Source: Lobulomyces angularis (taxonomy: Eukaryota; Chytridiomycota; Chytridiomycetes; Lobulomycetales; Lobulomycetaceae). From it: a stretch of DNA of 48,263 nt. Positions 1 to 11,102 of this stretch are shown piece after piece (the stretch's first letter is position 1; the number at the start of each line of letters is the position of its first letter). The stretch is from contig JADHYX010000159.1 in NCBI GenBank assembly GCA_027604685.1, positions 1 to 48,263 on the forward strand. The letters are read 5' to 3'. A program made the translations under genes and the position numbers. Under the pieces are notes generated by a model. The model ran no database searches, had not been told where the DNA came from, and was given only the letters and a program-made list of their open reading frames with translations.

Positions 1-136
1 CTATTTTTTTAATTGGTGTTTGTTGTATTATTTTTTTGGATATTTTAATGTTCCAAAAAATAATGCCCCAGCACTATCCATACTGCTTTCGTTTTGTGTA
101 ACTTAATAATTTGAAAAAAAATTTTGTTGAAGAAAA

Positions 137-445
137 ATGGGACTTCGTTCTGCTTATCAGTACCTTAAGTATAATACCTATCATCACCCTGTAATAGTAA
201 CCTCTTATATACTCTCTATTGCTGGTGTTGCTATCTTGGTAACCCTTTTATGAATAAATAATTAACTCAAAGTTTTCAATTAGGCAATTGGTCAACCATT
301 GAAAAGAGAATGGAAAATTCCTGTTAAACCGCAAATTCCTCGTTCTTATCCTAGTAAGCATTTAAATTCTGAGTATTTAATTTTTATTTTAGTCCCTGCT
401 GGTTCCCGAGATTTAAATTTATCTGGCTATGATGATCCAGAGTAA
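137..445 (+). CDS. Mitochondrial complex I 9.5 kDa subunit (NUO9.5 / NDUFA3-like)
   Basis: Three exons (137-238, 284-353, 393-445) separated by 45- and 39-nt GT..AG introns encode 74 residues. The N-terminal half has one membrane segment (residues about 18-36). The C-terminal half reads PQIPRSYPIPAGSR and ends SGYDDPE. That proline-rich P-x-I-P-x-x-YP-x-PAG-x-R ... GYDD tail is, as I recall it, the signature of the fungal 9.5-kDa accessory subunit of NADH:ubiquinone oxidoreductase. The protein would be a small structural subunit in the inner mitochondrial membrane. The start has a good context (AAAAATGG). The splices are supported because both restore the family motif across exon junctions. 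Its presence implies that the organism keeps complex I. Confidence 0.85.
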
Positions 446-898
446 TGTGAATATCAATAAGTTGATTTAGATTTTTTTGTTTTATTGAGATAATACTAAT
501 CCTAATTGGATAATAATAACATTTTACTGTCGTTTTTCAACATTTTTACACAAATTCTACTCAAATCTATCTTTTTTCAAAAGTTATTGTATATTTTTTT
601 TTTTTAAAAAAAAATATTTGGAAAGAATTTTCTTTAAAATGAGATAAAAATTTGCAATTTAATTTTAAATAAATTTTTTGTTCAAAATTTTGAAAGATAA
701 AAAATAAATATCATACTATACAGTAAAAAAATTAAGCATTATCGGCAAGAAATTGCTATCCAATTTTTGATTAATGAAATTTTGCAGTATTAAAACTTAT
801 CTCACTATTCTATAAGTTTATTTTCTTCTAATGGCTCTAGACCTTCAGCGGTGTTCCTGTTAAAAAATTCATTATATATAAATTACTTGAATTTGATG
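446..898. other. Convergent intergenic spacer, nothing recognised
   Basis: This spacer lies between the 3' ends of two convergent genes. It is almost entirely A/T runs, including long T and A tracts around 590-615, and would hold both polyadenylation regions. I see no open frame or RNA-like structure in it. Confidence 0.5.
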
Positions 899-3800
899 TT
901 ACCAAGTGCCATCCCAATTAACTTTTGGAACTTCAAATTTTCCTTCCAAAATGGATTTGCACCTCCATATGAAAACTTTCGAAGGTTCATCGTCACTTAG
1001 TTGAACTGCCTTTCGGAAGTGACTTACCGCCATTAGCCAGTTTTGTTGCCTGTATTCCGATAACCCTAATTCATAGCATATTAAGCTAGTCATTACATCT
1101 CTGCCTAATTCCACTCCACGAAATTCTATATTTCCAGCAGTTTTAAAGAATTTTCTTCCTTGTTATTACCTAGAACTTCATATACCGCTATTGGTACCTT
1201 CTGCCCTTTGAAATGCACTATATCTACCTCTCGTAAGTGGAAATGAGTTTTTGCTTCTTCTTTACTGTTTCCATCAATCAAAATATCTACACCATAAATT
1301 TTAGTTGCTCGTTCTAATTGAGAAGCTAAACAACAAGTATCCTAATAAAATATTTATTAATAAAATTTATTTGCATCCTACCCCCATAACAGTATACTCC
1401 TGTCTATCACTGGGTCCAACACTTCCACTAAATACCATTCCGCTAGAAATTCCTAGCCCAACTCTTAGAGTTGGTGATTTAGAGTTGTTTTTTTCCTTAG
1501 AAGTATATATCCATGTTCTAGAATAATTAATTATTTTTGAATTTATTTAAACCTTATCCGAAGTGCCGTGGAAACTGCTCTAATTGCATCATCACCTTCT
1601 GGATAAGGAGTTCCAAATACCTATATAATTAAGCAAACATAGATATTAATATGAATACCCCTAGTACAGAATCCCCAAATATTTTATCTACAATACCTAA
1701 AAATAGAAAATTAAAATGAAAGAAAAATATTTTGTACCCTTTTCCTCTGTTATACAGTTCATAACATTATTCAAATAATTATTCAAAGTGGAGATTACTT
1801 CATTTGCTTCCATCTTTTCTGACATGGAATTAACTAAAAGATTAGGTTAGCAGTGGATAGTGTAAGCAGTATATTACAGTCCCTGAGGTTTGCATATAAT
1901 ATTGTGGCTCTTTGTTTTACCCCAGAAAGCAATCTGTCCCCTTCATTTAACAATTTAGTTGCCAATTCAACTTTCATATATCTACAAGCTTAAATAAAAT
2001 AAAATAAATAAAAAACCTTGCTAGGGTGTTAGCCAATCTGTTTCTATCAGTAACCTCCTCTATATGAATTAAAACGTTAATTACCGAAGAGATGTTCTTT
2101 TCATCATTTTGATTCGTTTGCTTTAACAGCTTGTCGCCTATTTGCAAATCCTTTTTTTCAGTGCTCATTACATTGGAATCGACTTTATCAGTAATTTGAA
2201 ATATCTGATAATTAATTATTTTTGTGCTGCAATTATTTAAAATAAATGGATAATTTTGAACTTCAATTTTTTCATTGGACTTATATGCTCTCTTTATGTC
2301 ATCGATTAGCATCTCATTTTGTTGACTAAATGGACCTATAATATTAAAGATAAGATAACTTTATTTCTTATGTTTAAGTTCGAACCGCCAATCCAAAGAT
2401 CAAAGACTTGAGTAAAAATTTCATTCATTAATGGGGTCAAATGTAATTTTTCCGGATGATTTATTTTAATCAGTTTTCCATGTGTATCTAACAATATTAC
2501 AGTTCCCGGCAAATTGTAGAATATGCTGTTTAGTTTTAAGACCAACTTGTTGGAGTTTGACAAGGATGACTGTAGCTCCTTGAACAACATACTTTTCTCA
2601 ATCTAAATTTATTGATATTAATTTATATATATTGTTTTTTACTTACAGTTACCGCAGCTATTTAAAGTAAAAAAAAAGTTTTTTGGTTTTTTTTCTTAAC
2701 TTAAATTGAAATTTAATTACCAAGTGAAGCAAAGGATAACAATAAAACCTCGTCATCCACATTAAATATGGTATTTTCCGGTAATTTGTTAATCAACTGA
2801 ACAACTCCAATTACTTTCCCTATACTATTTCTCATCGGCATACACAAAATTGTTCGAGTTTTAAATCCGGTTTTAATATCTACTGCTCTATTAAACCTTG
2901 AATCATTATAAGCGTCTCTGATATTGCAAATTTCACCATGGTTTGCAACATATCCTAAAACAGGTTAAAAAACCAAAGATCTATTTAACCTGCTATCCCT
3001 GTATTTAATGGGATTCTAATTTCTGAAGAATTGTGTGCTAAAGTAGACCATAGCTCATTTGTTTTAAAATCTATCATAAAAACTGTACTTCTTTCTGCTG
3101 ATACCAAGTCCTGCACTTTTTTCATCATTTCTGCAACTAAACCTTAAAAGAAAACATTAATCAATTTTTCTAACATAAAAATTTTTTAATTGTATTCGTT
3201 TAATTGATGGTTGCTTAAATCGCTTGAAAAATTTAATGGATTTACCATTCAGATCCATTTCTGATGTCATCAGGGAAGCTGTTGTGGAGAAAACATCTGC
3301 GTTGCCTTCATTCCTATTTACACCTGCAGTTGTTTCCTGGCCATTAATTGCTGAATTCATTGATATTAAGGTACATAATGATGAATAAGTTTTGATAATA
3401 AATTCGTCTTCCTTTAAAGACAGAATAGTGTTTTTTATTAGTAAATTCAGTTTGTAATCATACTGTATTGAAGTAAGGAGCACCACAAGTTTTGTTAATT
3501 ACTTCTAAAATCCCGACAACTCGTGAAGCACCTTGCCGAATAGGCACGGAAAGAACGCACTCGCAATCCAATACTCCATACACTTGATCTATTTCAACTG
3601 TGTATTCTTCCAAAGAATCCTTTACATTGTAAAGGTTGCACACTCTATGATGTAAAACGTTGGAGGCACAAAATACCCCACTGCTGGCAATTCTTCTATG
3701 CACAGTTTGCCAATTACTTGATTTTACAATTAAATCTTGTGTTGACTCCTCCAAAATGTAAAGTGTGATGTATTTGCCATTTACTGCCTCGCCTATACTA

Positions 3801-4725
3801 TTCCTGATTTTTTCCCATGACATTTCAGTTTTATCCTGTGCTGAAATTTCCTGAATAGATTTCATAATATTTTGTAGTTTTTTTGACATCGCTGTTAAGA
3901 AATCTGCAAATTTTTTACTTAGTTCCGGTTTACTTATTTTCATTTGTTTTGAAATTTCTGGTATATCAAATTTTGCGTTAAAAAGTTTTGTATATATATT
4001 TGTGTTAATGACATTCTGTTCTTGAGTTGACTTTGTAGAGCCAAATCTGTAATTTAAGCTTTGCTCTGGAAAAAAATAATCTATTAAATTGTTATTATCA
4101 TCTCCACCTGGAGCAATTCTGCATTTATTTTTTTATGGATGTTATGCAAATTTACAAATATGTTTTATATAACTGCTTACGCTCGAAAATCTTTATTTAA
4201 GGTATCAAGATCAACATATTCATCAGAATGGGATTTCACTTTAATTTGTTCTATCCATGGTTTGTCATAGGTTTTAAAACTTTTTGCCCCATGCATATTT
4301 CTTTCCTTTCCAGTTAATCGCTGCAAAGAGGTTTTATTTGCATATAGTTTAGGATGAAGTGTAAAGGTTTTTCCTTCAATATTACTTTCCGAACATTTTA
4401 AATTAAGTATAGTACAGATATATTCTACTTGATTAGAAGAACATCGTTGTATTAATCTTTATATAGAAAGAATTAATTTGTGTACTGATGAATAGAATTA
4501 CCCTTTCAGTAAGGCGTTTTTTTCCAAGTCAGTCATTGAGGAAAATGCCACCCATGTACTCTGAGTTATTGAGTTTATATCATAGTTTGACCTTGAACTT
4601 TTGTTCAATTTATTATTCGCACTTTTTCTTTGAGTCTCTGGAACACAATGAACTGAAAATTTTTTTGGCAGTTGTGGTAAAATGGATGGATTGTTGCTAG
4701 GAAAGACAGATTCTATAGAAGTCAT
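899..4725 (-). CDS. GAF-GAF-PAS-class III nucleotide cyclase-TPR protein (CyaB1-like), catalytic site degenerate
   Basis: Many short introns. From the N-terminus: a low-complexity leader (from 4725), GAF-A (about 3460-3870), GAF-B (about 2740-3150), PAS (about 2100-2590), cyclase domain (about 1150-1985) and a TPR-like tail ending in WDGTW. This is the order of cyanobacterial CyaB1. Both GAFs keep the cyclic-nucleotide motif NK-Xn-F-X3-DE (NKTCGAPYFNTEDE; NKLPENTIFNVDDE). In the cyclase domain the adenine-type Lys and second metal Asp (VDKIFGDSV) and the Thr of EYTVMGD are kept. However, the first metal Asp is Asn (ILYANLRDF, 1888-1890), the transition-state Asn is Cys (1330-1332) and the transition-state Arg is Gln (1318-1320; GDTCCLASQLE). 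It is therefore probably a weak or inactive cyclase that still senses cyclic nucleotides. The family is certain; activity is inferred. Confidence 0.88.
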
Positions 4726-5515
4726 TTCAAAAACTCTGTGTATTCTTTTTATTTATATTTATTTTAATTTTTTTGGAATATTTTTTTATTTTTATTTTTT
4801 TTTTAAAAAATTGTAAATCATAAGAAATCAAAAAAAATTAATAAAAAAAAATAAAAAAAATTTTTTTTAATTTATATGTAAAAAAAATGTAAGAAATCCA
4901 TATCTTCTAAATTATCAGAGCTTGATTAGTAATTATTAAAAAATTATTATAGTTAATTTATGTTGCTTTTTATCGTCCAGTTTTGAATTAGTAAGGTATT
5001 AAGAGACAACAAATTTTTGTTGATGTATTTTAATTACAGTATTGTTAAGCGATGATTGTCAAAGGTCATAAAATACCAAAGCAACTCAATAATATTACTG
5101 CAACCAAGTGCAACAAAATATTCAAATTGAAGTGCACTAAAGTGTTTGATTAGAGTTTTCAATCATTCTATAATTTCATTCCCAAAATTTTGAATCTGAA
5201 TTCTAAACTCTAAACTGCTAAAAAGCCATACTCTTGCATTCTTTTTTTTATTTAATTAATGGAAAAAAAACCAATAAATATGCTATGGATATTAATTAAG
5301 GAAATGCAGAATTAAAATAAATAAAAAAGAAAAATTTTGATTTAGGATAAAAAAACTTTTCTGCTTCAAACCACAGTAAATTGAAGGATTTAAACATTAA
5401 ATTCTCACCATCTGGTATTCAGTATCATGGGGAATTTTTATTATGCCTCTGAATGTTAATGTACATTTTCTCCCACCTTTTCAAACTCAGCAATTTTCTA
5501 AATTCAAAACAAAAA
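4726..5515. other. Divergent intergenic spacer
   Basis: This spacer separates the divergent starts of the cyclase-like gene and the transporter, so it should hold both promoters. The first 170 bases are nearly pure A/T tracts. About 5040-5240 is less simple, but I found no coding frame or stable hairpin. An in-frame upstream ATG for the transporter lies at 5453. Confidence 0.45.
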
Positions 5516-6753
5516 ATGGTGTTTGAACAAGAAGAACATAGCTCTCCTGTCACTATGATAACTTTATTGCTACTACCAGTAACAAATTCAATACTTGATG
5601 TGCTGAGGAAAATATTGGTGGAAAGATTAAAGTCACCTTTGCTTGTTACCAGTATTAGAGCTTCTTTGCATGCGATTTTTCTATATTTATTATCTACATA
5701 CAGCCAAGAGTTGAATTTTGAAGTAAAAAAATGGCTCAGCTCTACTTGCAACTGGGTAAATGCCTTTATTATTTTCCTAGGCAGTATATTTTACTTAAAG
5801 GCAATTATGGTGAGAAATATTTCATTTTTTTCTTGCATCATCTTGTCACAAAATATTAAAGATTTTTTATTTTATCTTTAAAAAGATATCAAATTTGTCA
5901 TCGACTGTACCTTTACTGTCACAAACGCCATTTTTCCTGATGCTAACCGGATGTTTGTGGTATGGAGAAACCATCAACATAACTTCAAGTCTTGGACTAT
6001 TCTTAATTATAATTGGATATGTTGCAATGAACTTTTCAAACTTAGCAACATCAAAAAATGTTTTAAAAATTAATATATATACGTTGTTTTTTCCAACAGA
6101 CAAAGGAGCGAAATTTATTATGATGGTGCCACTTTTATGGAGTATTAGTGCTGCTTTGGAACAGACAAGTTTAGTGGAATTAAATACACATCCAACAGTA
6201 CATATTTGCTTGACTCAGGCTGTAGTGGCACTAATTTCTTTGTGCTTTTTATTCCTAAGGCCGTATTCAGTAGAATATTTGGGGGAAGAAATAGTAGATG
6301 TTTTAGATTATAAAAGTTTGAGAACTAGCAAACGTGATAAGGATCTTGGAAAAGAACAGTTATTTAATGGTGAAAAAAATACCTTTTGTTCATCTATAAT
6401 TAACTTTACTAGTTGTTTACGTCCATAAGTTTGGAAAACAATCTGGCGACAGAGCTTTATCTAAAACTGCATTATTTATAAATAGAACGAAAACCTCATA
6501 TTTAATAATTATTGCTGCGATTCTGGCAATTTTTAGTTATACATTGCATGAATATGCCAGCAATTATGTATATTCTAGTTACATTACAGCTTCCAAAAGA
6601 AGTAGTATTATTCTTACAATGGTGGTGGAGAGAATGATTTTTCAACCTGTGATAAAAAATTCAGAAACTTATCAGTCTGAGGAAAGTCAATGGATGATTC
6701 AACTATTTGGAAGTATATTTTTGTGTACTGGCAACTTTATGGTTTATTTGTAG
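5516..6753 (+). CDS. EamA/DMT-family membrane transporter
   Basis: Three exons (5516-5809, 5886-6369, 6413-6753) give 372 residues. The product is a polytopic membrane protein. Two halves each carry the drug/metabolite-transporter pattern. The first ends in LLSQTPFFLMLTGCLWYGE followed by a glycine-rich helix (GLFLIIIGYVAMN). The second opens with KGAKFIMMVPLLWSISAALE and ends with a helix reading LFGSIFLCTGNFMVYL. This pairing of a 'P..L...G...GE' helix with a glycine-rich closing helix is typical of EamA repeats. The 43-nt second intron is needed to keep the frame open past 6397. The substrate cannot be inferred. The start at 5516 has context AAAAAATGG; an in-frame ATG at 5453 would add 21 residues. 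Confidence 0.75.
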
Positions 6754-6760
6754 ATACCTT

Positions 6761-6813
6761 TTTTATTTTACACTTTATTTCACATTTTATTTTACACTTT
6801 ATTTTACATTTTA
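6761..6813. repeat. Short tandem repeat, about 25-nt unit, two copies
   Basis: Two near-identical copies of a unit reading roughly TTTTATTTTACACTTTATTT plus ACAT follow directly after the transporter stop codon. This is an AT-rich minisatellite in the 3' flank, in the convergent spacer shared with MED6. Confidence 0.6.
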
Positions 6814-7024
6814 GAAAGAAGTTATAAATATTATACTTCTCTTTTTTATAATTTTGGTTAATTGAAAAAAAAACGGATAAGTAATTAATTGATAAATTTT
6901 ATTAAAAAAAAAGATTTAGAGTAAAACTATGAGACTCAGCAAAAAAATAAAAGTCCTCTAATTTATGATCTAATATATTATAAGTAAAAAAAACTGTAGT
7001 ATATACAATTTAATAAAATAATTT

Positions 7025-8172
7025 TCACTTTTCTGTTGAAAAAGAGCTATTTGTAATAGAAAGTATATTAGCATCTTTTTTTTTTTTTGAGGTAGTCGAC
7101 CCAGAGATGTTGGAGGTTTTTCTTTTGGTACCTTTCGTTTTCGCTTTCGAGTCTTTTCCGTACAAAGTTTCTAGAGTAAGTGTCTAGAAAAGTATAAATT
7201 GAAAATTTACTAAAAACATACTTCTTTATTTGAAAATGCTTCAGTTGGCTTTATCTCTTGCATTTTCTTTTTTTCAGCATACTCTTCTTTCTTCAGTTTA
7301 TTTAACTCAAACTCAGAGGCAAATTCATTGCTTCTAGTTATTAACTGGTTAACAGTAAAAGCAAAGTCTTTTGCATCTTTTGCTTTTTCTTCAGATGTAA
7401 CAAGAAAGATTTCTTCAGATTCACTTCTAGAGGTAGAAGTGACTGATGAAACATCTAATTCTTTTCCATTACTTATCATACAGTCTTCTTTACTATCAAG
7501 CTCCTCTTCGATTTCATTTTTTGTTCCCATTATCTTTTTCAATAATTCATCATAATTTTTCATTTCTAATTCTTCAATATTCTTCCACACGTAACCCTTT
7601 GTGGGATGAAAGTTACACTCGGCCTGAATATCAGCAAATGCTTTTTCAACATAATGTAGACTAGTAAGCTATTTTTCATATTAATGATTAAGAGTTAAAA
7701 AGGTTCACCACTCTATTTGAAAGAAGTAAAAACAAATCGGGAGATTGGTATATAGTGCCGTTGATTATGTAGTAAAGTCCCATTAAATCAACTAAAAACA
7801 GTAATTGTCAGTATTATATTTATATTTCAAAACCTTTAGTAGGAGAATGTCTAATTTGCTTTCTTATAACAAAAAAACTGCTATTAGGAGTAATGTGATG
7901 ATACCAGAGATCATACTCAACCCCTGTCATGGCCCTAACTTACAGTGAAAAACAGTTCCAAATATTTAGTAATACCTTCGATCCAGCATATTAGCCTGCA
8001 GCTCATTAAATCTAGCCTGCATTTTTATCTGTTCATTTAAACTGCTTTTTTCATAAAATTGTGAATATGAGAAGTAATCTAAGACATTGAATTCGTTAAG
8101 GCTATACATTTGAAGAAAATTAGTGTCTTTAAAACAAACATTCAACAACTCTTCCTCATTCTGCTTTGACAT
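7025..8172 (-). CDS. MED6: Mediator complex subunit 6
   Basis: MED6 is a head-module subunit of Mediator that links activators to RNA polymerase II. The first exon (from 8172) contains NVLDYFSYSQFYEKSSLNEQ, matching the MED6 hallmark N-V-L-D-Y-F-S..PFYD.T.NNE. Later exons give SFFVIRKQIRHSPT, then YYIINGTIYQSPDL and HPTKGYVW, all expected MED6 landmarks in the right order. The C-terminal exon is acidic then lysine-rich and includes a 13-A coding run (reverse complement of 7076-7088) encoding consecutive lysines. The last intron (about 7183-7221) joins the acidic region to the basic tail. The product is nuclear. Confidence 0.93.
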
Positions 8173-8282
8173 TTTAATATGAAATATTGATGTGATAACT
8201 ATTTTTTAATTTTGAAGAAATTCCATCAATTTTTAATTTTTCCAAACATAAACTGTATAGTTAAGTTGTTTGTAAAGTTCTA

Positions 8283-10938
8283 ATGGACCTAAATGAAACT
8301 CATAATGAAAAACTAAACACTTCGGACAATAATGACTTAGAAGAATTGAAGGATCAATTAAACTGCTTAGAAACCAACACGAAATCGCAAACAAAAAAGG
8401 CCTTGACTTCCCCGATTTTGCACGTACTATTAGTTGCATTTGTAAGTTTATTTTTATGCAGTCTTTTCTTAAATGCTCTCTTATTTATTAGCATCACAGA
8501 AATGGGCCACAAGTAGAATATGCAATTCCAGAATTTCCTGCAGTTATAGAAAAAGAAGAAGTTACCACAAAACATACCAGAACAGTTTCAAATTCATCAA
8601 CCACTACGAACTCACTGCCAGCGGTAAACCTTCCTGAAGAGTGGTCCTTCATGGTAGGTTTTGACTTTTTTTTTTTTTTTAAAAAGTTTTGCATTTGAAG
8701 CCTTTCATCTGCTTACCTGATGGAGCCCATGGTTTTATTTATTTTTAAATTGATTTTAAACTTAAATTTGTTGCATCTAATTGTTAGCCACCACTGAAGA
8801 GTTTATCTACTTTCATTTACCACCTGTACCATATTGGGACGATATATATCAGACAACAGTGTTTGGGTTAGCATGTTATCGTCAAATTCCGGCAAATGTA
8901 AGACTGTTAACAATAATTTTTTATGCAGTGATTTTTAGGAATTGATTAATAAAACTGCCGATATTACTAGAAGTACTGTTCAAAAGGCTGTGGTTGTATT
9001 GGCAACTCAAGTATAATTTTTACTTGTGTATGTTTAACTGTTATTTTTATAAAAGCCTATGCTAGGTTCGGTAAGGTCAAAGTTAGGAATGGTTACTGAA
9101 GCTTTATTTCAGCAAAAAGACTTTTCCAAAGTTGATATTTTGGAGTCGTTATTTGATAACCTGCAACAAATGAATCCCCACCCCAAATCTGGCATTATTC
9201 CTGATAGTTCCTTATTTATGGGAATCAGCTTGAGGGACCTGGTTTATAAATATAGGCATAAAACTCTGCAACTTTTTAAGGTTCTGCTTCTCGGGAAGAG
9301 GATTTTATTTTTTGGGCATAGTGTTGAAAAGTTGACCTGTTATCAATATAGTCTTGTTAGTTTGATAACAGATTTATTGAGAAATTTAAAAGACGTGGGA
9401 AGTCCACTTCTGGAATTTCAAGGGCAGTGCAATGTACAACAAAAAAAACCGCAAGTGAAAGAGACAAGAGGGAGTGTTGAGCTTCTAAATCTTGGTTTAG
9501 ATCCATACAAAGCTAAAATTGAAAAATTTAATTTGCCACTTAGCATATTTGGAATAGTAAGATTTTTCATTTAATTTGAGGTTTTTTGATTAATTAAATA
9601 AGGGAAGTGTTTGGCTACCTTATATACCTTTACAGCAAATAGATGGTAGGATTAAAATTTTTGTTTTAGTTAACTTTTAACTTTGTTAGTATTACTATCA
9701 CCTGAAACTAAAGGATTTCTTGTTGGAACTAGCAATCAAATTTTTACTAATTATACCGCTTTGCGTTTAGATGTAATTGTTAATGTAAGTTTTATGAAAT
9801 TTTAATTGCTGGTTTTTAATAAATGTGAATTTTTTTCAGACAGATACTGGCGCTGTAGATTTTAATGATGCAACTTTGGCTGCAGCATTAACATTAACTC
9901 CAGCGGATAAGAGATTCATTGAAGAGATTTCATCTGCTGTAGTGAAATCGTGGATTGTTGGCGGTAAAAAAATATTTTGTTCTAGTTTTGAATTATTTGC
10001 GTTAGATGCTTCCCATGATCCTAGCTTTATGAGTGAAATAGAATTTGAAGGAAGTGATGATGATATTAGATCTCGATTTGAAATGTATTTACTATCGCTT
10101 TTAGTTTCTTCGAAAGCAATGCAGGAAACGGTTGGTTCGACTACTAGTCCTGTAAATCCATCAGTGGATGCTAAAGCCACCATTAATTCTGCTCCTCGGG
10201 TTGCAAAAGATTTATTTGTTGATTATAAGTATTATTAAAGTAAACTTTTCTTTGTTTTAATGAGTTTATATTTTTAAGTCCAGCGTTTATAAAATTATGG
10301 CACAATAGTTCTTCATATAAATCATGGAATGAAAGCACTTCCATAGCGTCTTTAAAAGAAGGCATACCAAACGGAGGTTATCCGATTTCCCCTGGTCGTA
10401 AGTTATAAGTAAAACCGTCACATCAACATTTATTGGTTATTAGATCCATACCAAGGAACCAGTGCTATAAGTGCTGTGCAACTTTCAATAGCGGCAAGAT
10501 TTTCTGAATTTTCTAAACAAATTTCAGGTGCTACTAATTCGCCACAAAGTATTCAAATGCAGACTGCAGTTTCAAATTACGGGGGCAAGGTGATGAATAG
10601 TGCAGAACAGTTAAGTAAGAGCGTTGTTAATGTTATAAATGATCCAGCATCTCAGCAAAAGCTTAAGACTGACCTTGAAGGTTTACTTACTTTGTTAAGC
10701 ATGTTATATTAAAATTATTGAAACTATTTAGCTGGCGCTAATCAATTGTTTACTGGTATTACTGGATGGTACAACCAAAAAAGGAAAGAATGGAGCGAAA
10801 CGGTAATGATAAATTTTGGGATAAATTAATATTTTTTTTCCTAAGGCGGCAGTTCCCAACGCTTCAGATGAGGAGAAAAATCCTTACAAAAGTGAATCTT
10901 TAGAGGACATTGATTTGCTGGATGATAGTAAATGTTAA
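8283..10938 (+). CDS. AVL9: AVL9-family DENN-type trafficking protein
   Basis: At least seven exons with introns of about 40-60 nt. After a hydrophilic 45-residue leader, the first splice (donor 8442, acceptor 8491) creates LLVAFHHRNGPQVEYAIPEF, the AVL9/DENN opening 'V..FHH..GP.VE..YP'. Next come the exon PPVPYWDDIYQTTVFGLACY, then RSKLGMVTEALFQQKDFSK, LRDLVYKYRHKTLQLFKVLL and GKRILFFGHSVEKL, then SPETKGFLVGTSNQIF and a DTGAVDF segment. All fit AVL9 in order. AVL9 acts in late secretory traffic from Golgi to plasma membrane and carries a DENN-like module. The C-terminal portion (10450-10938) is a low-complexity helical tail ending EDIDLLDDSKC. Splices near the end were chosen to keep the frame. 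Confidence 0.9.
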
Positions 10939-11102
10939 TAATAAGAAAATGGTTTTTTTTAGAAGTTTGTAGATATCTGCTGTACTTGTTATATATTAAT
11001 TTAATATCTCTTTTATTATAAGCAGTTTTTTAGTTTAAGCATTTTTTAAAATTATTTTAGTCCAAAAAGATCTTAAAGACTAGTTCAACTTGTTTTCAAG
11101 AT

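Noticed and set aside
6361..6430. Apparent frameshift in the EamA transporter
   Set aside because: A 43-nt intron (6370-6412) with good splice sites explains the frame change.
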